From contig WRCX01000016.1 of assembly GCA_009783705.1 (NCBI GenBank), positions 1-32,814 of the forward strand: a DNA stretch of 32,814 nt, in the 5' to 3' direction. Below are positions 10,218 to 16,200 of the stretch, in pieces. The position numbers and the translations under genes are program-made. This DNA comes from Candidatus Bathycorpusculum hydrogenotrophicum. GTDB taxonomy: Archaea > Thermoproteota > Bathyarchaeia > Bathyarchaeales > Bathycorpusculaceae. A model generated the notes under the pieces. It made no database searches, was not told the DNA's origin, and saw nothing but the letters and a program-made list of their open reading frames with translations. Numbering within the stretch: the stretch's first letter is position 1; each line of letters starts with the position of its first letter.

Positions 10218-10604
10218 ATGAGCGCAAAATACATACTGGAGCTGACAATGCGAACTTTTAACAATCTCGAGCCGGGTACATATACGGTAACTATCAGCGG
10301 ATGGTATTGTACCTATACTGAAACGGTAGTTGTTGTGGCCGGTGAAAATGCTAAAGTTGACTTTGAAACCGTAACCCTAACTGGTGTTGTGGACGATGAA
10401 GAGGAGTTTCTCCCTGTAAAGTATCTTGAAGATATCAAACTTGAGAAGGAATATCTTAAGGATATTGTCATCTTTAAACGATATCTTCCAAACAGTTACC
10501 TTGAGAAGGAATACCTTGACATCAAAAACTTAGACCCCAAATATCTTGGATCTGATGATCCTGATAGCGTCGAGTATGGTGTGTATACTACAGCTCGACC
10601 TTAA
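10218..10604 (+). CDS. Protein of unknown function: partial beta-sandwich plus YL-repeat tail
   Basis: I do not recognise this 128-residue protein as a whole. Residues about 14-52 (FNNLEPGTYTVTISGWYC, then ETVVVVAGENAKVDFE) look like the end of a Cna-B or carboxypeptidase-regulatory-like beta-sandwich. Such domains normally occur in large surface proteins, but here there is no signal peptide and only the last strands are present. Residues about 65-110 contain repeated YL units (KYLEDIKLE, KEYLKDIV, KRYLPNS, KEYLDIKN, PKYLG) with high charge. The frame is closed by a TAG just upstream of the ATG. It could be a genuine small gene, supported by a TATA box, or the surviving end of a larger gene. 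Confidence 0.5.
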   Translation: MSAKYILELTMRTFNNLEPGTYTVTISGWYCTYTETVVVVAGENAKVDFETVTLTGVVDDEEEFLPVKYLEDIKLEKEYLKDIVIFKRYLPNSYLEKEYLDIKNLDPKYLGSDDPDSVEYGVYTTARP

Positions 10605-10634
10605 ACAGCACCTGCGTTAGAACGGGTTTAAGTT

Positions 10635-10654
10635 AGAGAGGCTATCACCTCTCT
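10635..10654. terminator. Hairpin at convergent junction (bidirectional terminator candidate)
   Basis: AGAGAGG (10635-10641) pairs perfectly with CCTCTCT (10648-10654) around a 6-nt loop. On the plus strand it follows the YL-repeat gene and is itself followed by a T-rich tract at about 10685-10710. It lies before the ends of the minus-strand small genes. A related hairpin occurs at 14133-14148. Confidence 0.55.
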
Positions 10655-10739
10655 TAGTTCCCTTAGTGACGACGTTTAGCTGTCTTTCCTTTTTATTTTT
10701 TTGTTTTACCTATGTTTTGCATTTTTCCGTTATTTCGTG

Positions 10740-10835
10740 TTAATCAGCCTCAGTAAGTCTTGGTGGGGTTGGGGTTTTTTGGGTTTCTTGTAGGATAAGT
10801 TGTTTTACTTGGTTTACTACGTTTTTTGGGTCCAT
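10740..10835 (-). CDS. Possible 31-residue small protein downstream of the 57-aa gene
   Basis: An ATG at 10835 opens 31 codons (MDPKNVVNQVKQLILQETQK, then a Thr/Pro-rich tail) ending at a TAA at 10740. It starts 16 bases after the stop of the preceding minus-strand gene and shares its A/C-ending codon style. No Shine-Dalgarno motif is visible and the length is very short, so it may be a chance ORF in A+C-rich sequence. If real, it would be the third gene of the Pcc1-like operon. Confidence 0.3.
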   Translation of the reverse strand: MDPKNVVNQVKQLILQETQKTPTPPRLTEAD

Positions 10836-10851
10836 TAGGGTTCAGTGTTTT

Positions 10852-11025
10852 TTAGCAGGTTGCTTTGTCGTTGTTTTTTTCTGTGTTGTTTCGTCTCAGT
10901 AGTTCGGGGAGTTGTGTGGAAGCTTTTGAGAGGGTATCTTTAAAGACTTCCATTAATTCATCGTTAACTTCAAGATCGACAGTTACTCGCAGGTATCCTT
11001 TCTTTTCATACATCCGTTCAGTCAT
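10852..11025 (-). CDS. Small conserved-looking protein (57 aa) in Pcc1-like operon
   Basis: On the minus strand an ATG at 11025 opens a 57-codon frame beginning MTERMYEKKGYLRVTVDLEV and continuing NDELMEVFKDTLSKASTQLP to a TAA at 10852. A textbook Shine-Dalgarno GGAGGTG occupies 11031-11037, five bases before the ATG, and is the strongest such signal in the window. The start overlaps the end of the upstream Pcc1-like frame by 8 nt (ATGACTGA), so the two are probably translationally coupled. The predicted shape is one strand pair followed by an amphipathic helix. No family is recognised. The plus-strand ORF over the same bases is a shadow. Confidence 0.75.
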   Translation of the reverse strand: MTERMYEKKGYLRVTVDLEVNDELMEVFKDTLSKASTQLPELLRRNNTEKNNDKATC

Positions 11026-11311
11026 AATGCCACCTCCTAAAGATGCTTAGTTGGGTGGGTAGGAGGTTAACTGCAAGATGGGCTGCTTGGATGTTGGTTA
11101 GGTCCAGCTGGAGTTCTATTTGGTAGTGGTATCTGCCTAGTCGTTTGGTATGGGTTTTGTAGTTGTTGACTATGCCGCTTTCTTTGTAGCGGTGCAGTCT
11201 TTGGTTTATGAATATGGTTAGGATTGTGGGTGCTAGGGGTTCGAAGGTGAAGGCTACTTTGATTAGGACTTTGGCTGTGCTTTGGGAGAGTGATTCTAAA
11301 ATGGGTCTCAA
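11018..11311 (-). CDS. Pcc1-like small protein (candidate KEOPS subunit)
   Basis: The 97-residue frame starts with TTG at 11311. Its order of elements is a beta strand (AKVLIKVAFTFE), a helix (PLAPTILTIFINQ), two strands (GIVNNYKTHTK and YHYQIELQLDL) and a C-terminal helix (TNIQAAHLAVNLL). This is the fold order of Pcc1, the small dimerising subunit of the KEOPS complex that makes the tRNA modification t6A. The strand-then-helix end resembles the family's I-E-A-D-x-x-A-L-R-A-x-L-N motif, but the classical LNSYLRW ending is not conserved, so I am only moderately sure. An A/T-rich TATA-like sequence at 11324-11335 is close to the distance expected for a leaderless start. It overlaps the SD-led downstream gene. 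Pcc1 genes often sit with other small information-processing genes, which fits. Confidence 0.5.
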   Translation of the reverse strand: MRPILESLSQSTAKVLIKVAFTFEPLAPTILTIFINQRLHRYKESGIVNNYKTHTKRLGRYHYQIELQLDLTNIQAAHLAVNLLPTQLSIFRRWHYD

Positions 11312-11410
11312 TCAGCTATTCGTCCTTAAAAGTTTAGCAGTCGTTTCTGTTGCTTGCAGATAAGAGCTTGAATAAGAGTAGGCTGTAGGTTTTTTTAAGT
11401 CTGTGTGATT

Positions 11411-11418
11411 GTATATAC
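11411..11418 (+). promoter_or_regulatory. TATA box for the uracil-DNA glycosylase
   Basis: GTATATAC is centred 26 nt before the A of ATG 11440, a clear leaderless arrangement. The divergent Pcc1-like promoter shares this intergenic region (11312-11439). Confidence 0.7.
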
Positions 11419-11439
11419 CCAACAACAAGTGGCGTTTAT

Positions 11440-11940
11440 ATGATGGATGATCTTTACAGACGGGTTTGTGGTTGTAGGCGTTGTCAGCTTTGGGAGGGTA
11501 CAAAGCATGCAGTTCTTGGTGAGGGTCCTTTTGATGCTAAGGTTATGGTGGTGGGGCAGAATCCGGGTGCTGAGGAGGATGAGTCGGGTCGGCCGTTTGT
11601 AGGCCGGGCGGGTAAATATCTCAGTAAAACGTTTGCTGAATTTGGTATTTGTCGAGAGTTACTTTTTATTACCAATATCGTTAAGCATACTTCGCCTAAA
11701 AATCGTAAACCGTCTCCCGCTGAAGTTGCGGCCTGTTTGCCTTATTTGCAGGAGCAGATCTGTTTGATTCAGCCTAAAATTATTGTACTTTTGGGAGCTT
11801 CAGCTAAAGAGACACCGCGAGTTGAGGGGATTAAATATTTTGAGGTTGTGCATCCCTCAGCTGCGATGCGTTTTACCAAGATGCGTGAAAAATTCAGAAT
11901 GCAGATTGCAGAACTTGCAGAACAAATCAAACAAACCTAA
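11440..11940 (+). CDS. Family-4-like uracil-DNA glycosylase with altered Fe-S ligand set
   Basis: Family-4 glycosylases remove uracil from DNA as the first step of base-excision repair. The 166-residue protein has motif A in VVGQNPGAEEDESGRPFVGR (residues 38-56), LLFITNIVK, and the second motif HPSAAMR (138-144). Family 4 binds a 4Fe-4S cluster with four Cys. Here C12 and C15 (CRRC) and C99 (AACLPYL) are present, but the third position is His83 (VKHTSPKNR) where Cys is usual. Motif A has Gln40 where family 4 commonly has Glu (GE-PG). Both changes could alter the cluster or the base specificity. The start is fixed by the TATA box. Family assignment is firm at superfamily level, less so at subfamily level. 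Confidence 0.85.
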   Translation: MMDDLYRRVCGCRRCQLWEGTKHAVLGEGPFDAKVMVVGQNPGAEEDESGRPFVGRAGKYLSKTFAEFGICRELLFITNIVKHTSPKNRKPSPAEVAACLPYLQEQICLIQPKIIVLLGASAKETPRVEGIKYFEVVHPSAAMRFTKMREKFRMQIAELAEQIKQT

Positions 11941-12043
11941 CAACAATAATCAGCTAAGGTTTTAGCAGATATTTGTGGTTTTGATGTTTTGTAGCTTGTG
12001 AATGTTTTTTAGTTTGTTTAACGTATAATGTTTGGTAATAGTT

Positions 12044-12523
12044 ATGTTAAGAGCATCAGCTATGTTTCGAGTAGCATTTCTTTCAGTTTTTGTAGTTGTT
12101 TTGATGTTTTCTTTTGTTGGCGTAGCCAATACAGCTACCCCTGCTAAGGATGAGGGTCTATTAGTAGTTAATTCAAGTACAAATAATAGTGACTCGCCTT
12201 CATATTTTGGTGAGGGTGTGCGTGTAACAGTTTCAGCAGTCAAAAAAGATGATGGTATGCTCTATAATTGTAGTTGGAAGGTTGAACGATGGTCTGGATC
12301 AGATGTATTTGAGGGATGGCCTAGATCAGCAGAAGTCGACGGTAGCCTATGCATTACTCTATGGGCTGATGAATATGAAATGTTTGGTACGGTAACTGAA
12401 AATGTGTTTTACGGGTTTTCCTCTGGCCCCTTTACCAGTATAGGTGCTTCTGCAGGCAGCGGTTTCTATAGCTCAGATCTAGGGTGCACTAGCTGCAACA
12501 CGGGCAAAGCACAACTACCCTAA
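12044..12523 (+). CDS. Small secreted protein of unknown function
   Basis: The protein of about 159 residues starts with a hydrophobic signal segment (MFRVAFLSVFVVVLMFSFVGVANTATP) followed by a mature region of mainly beta character with aromatic residues (SWKVERWSGSDVFEGWP). It has four Cys, two of them in a terminal CTSC pair that could form disulphides outside the cell. No membrane anchor or known domain is seen. The frame is open from TTG 12032; ATG 12044 or ATG 12062 are likelier starts, and a TATA-like TATAAT lies at 12024-12029. It sits between a repair gene and a membrane TIM-barrel protein, and the context does not suggest a role. Confidence 0.6.
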   Translation: MLRASAMFRVAFLSVFVVVLMFSFVGVANTATPAKDEGLLVVNSSTNNSDSPSYFGEGVRVTVSAVKKDDGMLYNCSWKVERWSGSDVFEGWPRSAEVDGSLCITLWADEYEMFGTVTENVFYGFSSGPFTSIGASAGSGFYSSDLGCTSCNTGKAQLP

Positions 12524-12856
12524 AGATAAACACAAACAACACCCCACTTTATTTTAGGTATTATATATGGACAGGGTTGTTTGTTGTGTTCTCTGTGCGT
12601 TTTATTGTTATTGTTTGATGGAATCCAGTATTGCCTAATCTGTTATTTGTAACATCGGCAGGTTTTATCGTTAATTACATACAAGGTTATTTTTTTCTGG
12701 TTTATCTTGTGGTTTGTTTAGTTGGGGGTTTTGTGCGAAGGCTTTTTAACGATTAGGGGCATTTATTTGTAGATAAGATACAGGAGATTGGGGTATCTGG
12801 GCTGTTTGGGTGTTGAGAGTTTTTGCAGTGATGCATGGTTTAGGTGGGGTTATTTT
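12524..12856 (+). other. G+T-rich intergenic and leader region
   Basis: From about 12540 the plus strand is dominated by G and T and continues so into the next gene. CTTTTTAAC near 12742-12750 may be a TATA box. The frame of the next gene is open from TTG 12788, but a better start lies at 12857, so 12788-12856 is probably leader. No RNA gene was recognised. Confidence 0.4.
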
Positions 12857-14074
12857 GTGTCTAGATTCAAGGTGGGGTCGTCTGATTTTTTGGCGTCAGC
12901 GGGGCGGCATTTGGGTAAGGCTTTGGGTCTTTTTTTAATTGTTGTCATAGGGGTTTCGGGTGCAGTTGTTGTTTATAGTTTTCAGCAACAGCAAAGTGCT
13001 CAAGAACAAGGTGTTGATGAGTTTTATTTTGGGGTTTCTTTTGGGGGTCAGACGCCTGAGGAGGCCAAGGTTTTGGTTGATAAGGTGAAGGATTATACTA
13101 ATGTTTTTTTGATTAATTCGTATGATTTGTCGGTTAATGAGAGTGCGCTTAGTGAGGTTTGTGATTATGTGGCTCAATCGGGGTTAAAGTTTACGGTGTA
13201 TTTTGAGTTTGTTTCTCGGGTTACTTATCCGTGGCATCAAACTTGGCTGGATAGTGCTCCTGTTCGTTGGGGGGATAGTTTTTTGGGGGTTTATTTCTAT
13301 GATGAACCCGGAGGCAAACAACTCGATACCAAGCAAATGTTTAGTGAAGCGTCTAGTTATTGTGAGGCGGCAGATTTTTTTGTGCAAACCATCAGCCAAA
13401 CCAATAGTATGATAGATCTTAAAAACCGCTCAATCCCCGTGTTTACTTCGGATTATGTTCTTTATTGGTGGGATTATCTTGCTGGGTATGATGTGGTGTA
13501 TGCAGAGTTGGGCTGGGAGCTTGACTCCAGACAGCAGATTGCGCTCTGCCGCGGAGCCGCAACCACACAAAACAAAACCTGGGGCGCCATAATCGTTTGG
13601 AGCTACTATGAACCACCCTACATGGCCAGCGCCCAAGAAATCTACCAAGAGATGCTGTTGGCATATGAGGCTGGAGCAAAATATGTAACGGTCTTTAACT
13701 ACCCAACCTACCCCGAAGATAACCCCTACGGCGTACTCTCAGAAGACCACTTTATAGCCATGGAAAACTTTTGGAACCATACCAAAACAAACCCAAGACC
13801 AAACCCAACAACAGCAGCCAAGCAGGCTCAAGTGGTGCTGGTTTTGCCTCCCGATTATGGCTGGGGCATACGGCGCAACAAACACTTAGCACAAGACAAC
13901 ATCTGGGGTCTTTGGCCCGAAGACGAAAAAGCACCCCCTATCCTAGAGAACCTATACGAACTCATAGATCGGTATGGGTTAGATTTAGATATAGTCTTTG
14001 ATGATCCAGCATTTGATTTCAACAACATCTACCACCAAGTGTACTACTGGAACCAAACAAAACCCAACCCATAA
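12857..14074 (+). CDS. Membrane-anchored TIM-barrel protein, glycoside-hydrolase-like
   Basis: From GTG 12857 the protein has 405 residues. An N-terminal signal-anchor (GKALGLFLIVVIGVSGAVVV) places the rest outside the cell. The outer domain reads as a TIM barrel: FYFGVSFGGQTPEEAKVLVD, TNVFLINSYDLSV, LKFTVYFEFVSRV, FLGVYFYDEPGGKQLD, VYAELGWELDSRQQ, WGAIIVWSYYEPPYM and AKYVTVFNYPTYPED. The strand-end acidic residues in YDEPGG and SYYEPPY are candidates for catalysis, but I cannot assign a GH family. A second alpha/beta segment with YGWGIRRNKHLAQDNIWGLW and YGLDLDIVFDD closes it. AGGTGG at 12842-12847 supports this start over TTG 12788. It may act on extracellular polysaccharide, as may the GH5 enzyme at the other end. 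Codons change from G/T-ending to A/C-ending around 13300-13550. Confidence 0.78.
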   Translation: MSRFKVGSSDFLASAGRHLGKALGLFLIVVIGVSGAVVVYSFQQQQSAQEQGVDEFYFGVSFGGQTPEEAKVLVDKVKDYTNVFLINSYDLSVNESALSEVCDYVAQSGLKFTVYFEFVSRVTYPWHQTWLDSAPVRWGDSFLGVYFYDEPGGKQLDTKQMFSEASSYCEAADFFVQTISQTNSMIDLKNRSIPVFTSDYVLYWWDYLAGYDVVYAELGWELDSRQQIALCRGAATTQNKTWGAIIVWSYYEPPYMASAQEIYQEMLLAYEAGAKYVTVFNYPTYPEDNPYGVLSEDHFIAMENFWNHTKTNPRPNPTTAAKQAQVVLVLPPDYGWGIRRNKHLAQDNIWGLWPEDEKAPPILENLYELIDRYGLDLDIVFDDPAFDFNNIYHQVYYWNQTKPNP

Positions 14075-14132
14075 ACAGGGCTAAATCAGCCGAAGAGTCA
14101 AAATCAATTTTTGAGTTTATGGAAAAAATAAG

Positions 14133-14148
14133 AGAGGCTAATGCCTCT
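14133..14148. terminator. Hairpin at convergent junction (terminator candidate)
   Basis: AGAGGC (14133-14138) pairs perfectly with GCCTCT (14143-14148) around TAAT. The preceding AGAGAGGCTA decamer is identical to that of the hairpin at 10635, and both elements have GACGAC about 33-40 nt downstream. It lies between the convergent TIM-barrel and CBS genes. Confidence 0.5.
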
Positions 14149-14285
14149 AGAGAGTTTGTTGTCTATTTTTGACGACTGTTTTGTTGTTATGACAGAATCT
14201 TTCTCGATGTCAAGCAGATGCCTTACGATGGTTTTGGAGGCGGTGTCTGTGTATTTGCAAAGTATCCCTTAGCAGCAATTCCAAG

Positions 14286-14442
14286 TTAACTACAAAAAAC
14301 CCCACCCCAAAACAACTCACACTACAAATCTACACAAAAACATAAAAACACAAAACAACAACCACACACGACTTAAAAAGCACAAAACAAACCCCAAATC
14401 AACACAAAAACCAACTAACCCAACATAACAACTAACAAACTC
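14286..14442. other. A+C-only low-complexity tract in convergent intergenic region
   Basis: In 157 bases of the plus strand there are only two G (14370 and 14380) and few T, so the other strand is almost free of C. It follows the TIM-barrel gene and precedes the end of the CBS gene. No reading frame, repeat unit or RNA gene was recognised. It is the extreme case of the strand-composition pattern seen through the window. Confidence 0.7.
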
Positions 14443-14557
14443 AGTACAACAAGTATGAAAGGTTATGAAAATAAAATCTAAAGGGCACAACAGGCAAAAG
14501 CTTCCCAGCTATGAAACGACCCGAAATCTGCCCAGAGATTATAAAATAAGGGAAGAG

Positions 14558-15739
14558 TTATTGCTCTTCTGAGGGCAATCCTATTTTGCGCAGGTAATCG
14601 CGTGCAAAGCGCGGGTTGTAAGATAAGAGTTCTTTGCTTCGTAGCAGGCGTCGTTCGAGTCGGTCGAGTGCAACTTTGAAAGTGGGTTCTGCACCCCAGC
14701 CCTCACCAGCAGCAACAAAACTACCCTTGGTTGTTCGAAATTGCAGACGGCAATGAACCATAGGGGTGTCGCGTGTGTTGGTACCACGATGGGTTTTCAT
14801 GTAGACAAATAGTGAACCCCGCTCAAAAGCTCCTTGAAAACGGCGGGCAAACGAATCAAATTCAGCCATCATAAATTGCTGCTGCTCAGGATTAATTTCT
14901 AGATCTTTGGTACTAAACTGAAGCGTTAGACGATGCTCAGCTGTCTCCATTTGACTTATAGGCTCTAAGAAATCAAGTTTAGTAACAACCCCAGTTAGTC
15001 GCTCAGCATCAACTATACAAAGACAAGATATGTCATGATAGTGCATCAAAGCCTCACAATCATGAAGAGATTTTTTGGGATCAACAATTATGACGGGCTG
15101 TCGCATGATAGCTTTAGCGGCAATGCCCAAAGTGGCTATGCGGTCACCTGCAAAGTCAGTGTTTCCCATGCGCTTAGGGGGGAAGTAGAGACTTTCAAAG
15201 ATGTCTTGTATGCTGATCATACCTGCAAGACGACCGCGTTCTAGGACGGGAACATGAGATATGCCGTATTCGCGCATCAAACCCAAAACAGCGCCAACAC
15301 TGCGATTTGTTTCAACGGTGTGGGGTGCGCGGGTCATAACGGTTTCGACATGTGCATTGCCCCAGGGAGCTTCAGCAAAAGCGTGAATTACGTTTTCATC
15401 AGTGACAAAGCCAATTATTTTGTTTTTTTCAAGCACCGGAAGTTGACGTACACCGCTGCCAATCATTAGTTTTGCTACACGACTCAACGAGTCATCTAAA
15501 CTAATTTTGGAGGCACCGGTCATTATATTTTTGACTTTGAGTCGGGTTAAGTCTAGGCGGCTGCGTATAACGGCGCGACGGCTCACCATCCCTGCATAGT
15601 TGCCTTTGTCATCTAAAACGGCCAGGACAGGAGGCATGTCTTTTTTGAAACCCTCTAAGCATTTTGATGCGCTATCGTTTTCGAAAACTGCGTTAAATTT
15701 CTCTGAGTAGATATCCTTAACAGTAACGGATACTGCCAT
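14558..15739 (-). CDS. Four-CBS-domain protein with C-terminal HPF/RaiA-like domain
   Basis: The 393-residue protein has four CBS motifs at about 5-60, 69-122 (VKNIMTGASKISLDDSL), 131-184 (ETVMTRAPHTVETNRSV, SHVPVLERGRLAGMIS) and 209-262 (DISCLCIVDAERLTGVVT). CBS domains often sense ATP, ADP, AMP or S-adenosylmethionine. Residues about 268-370 (LTLQFSTKDLEINPE, HCRLQFRTTKGSFVAAGEGW, FKVALDRLERRLLRSKE) have the strand-helix-strand-strand-helix order and final KLERQL-like helix of ribosome hibernation factors (Ribosomal_S30AE). Together they suggest a ribosome-binding protein gated by energy state; this is inference. The ATG at 15739 has a TATA box (CTTTAAATTC on the minus strand, 15771-15781) that implies an 8-15 nt leader without Shine-Dalgarno. 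Confidence 0.85.
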   Translation of the reverse strand: MAVSVTVKDIYSEKFNAVFENDSASKCLEGFKKDMPPVLAVLDDKGNYAGMVSRRAVIRSRLDLTRLKVKNIMTGASKISLDDSLSRVAKLMIGSGVRQLPVLEKNKIIGFVTDENVIHAFAEAPWGNAHVETVMTRAPHTVETNRSVGAVLGLMREYGISHVPVLERGRLAGMISIQDIFESLYFPPKRMGNTDFAGDRIATLGIAAKAIMRQPVIIVDPKKSLHDCEALMHYHDISCLCIVDAERLTGVVTKLDFLEPISQMETAEHRLTLQFSTKDLEINPEQQQFMMAEFDSFARRFQGAFERGSLFVYMKTHRGTNTRDTPMVHCRLQFRTTKGSFVAAGEGWGAEPTFKVALDRLERRLLRSKELLSYNPRFARDYLRKIGLPSEEQ

Positions 15740-15838
15740 TGAGAATCACAGCAAAACTAAGGTACAAGTTGAATTTAAAGGTTGTAAATCCACACATACA
15801 AATCCATCGTGACAAGTCAAGAGATAATATTTGATACA

Positions 15839-16193
15839 ATGTTGCAAAGAGAGAGTTGAATAACCGAAGCATTTGAGAGACGTTTAACAGTTTTTGGATT
15901 TAATCATCACTAATTTAAGGCACATACTAAACGGTCAATTCAATTAAAAAAAGCATGTGATGCAGAGGACAATAGTTTACGTGATCAATTACGGCGTTAA
16001 TTCAAAAAAATATGATTGAGGGAAACTATTAGCAAAAGTAGAAACTAAACTTACACAGCTACTAAATAGTAACAACGACTGATGAGGCACTTGCTAATCG
16101 AAACATTAAATCAATCAGAGTATCCTCAGATCTCTATCGAGAGATCACTGGTTTAACATATTTCCGTTTCACACTTCAGAAATCTTAAACCAT
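15839..16193 (+). pseudogene. Probable decayed gene remnant, function unknown
   Basis: Reading from ATG 15839 gives MLQRES, a stop, then ITEAFERRLTVFGFNHH, a stop, then FKAHTKRSIQLKKACDAEDN and SLRDQLRR before another stop, all in one frame. Further on, frame changes give KVETKLTQLLNSNND and DEALANRNIKSIRVSSDLYR followed by EITGLTYFRFTLQKS. The fragments look like helical, charged coding sequence broken by several stops and shifts. No domain is recognised. The stretch lies between the CBS protein and the GTPase gene. Confidence 0.4.
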
Positions 16194-16200
16194 CAGCCAC

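Noticed and set aside
10865-11050. Plus-strand ORF of 61 codons
   Set aside because: The minus strand here carries the 57-aa gene with a strong Shine-Dalgarno, so this is a shadow.
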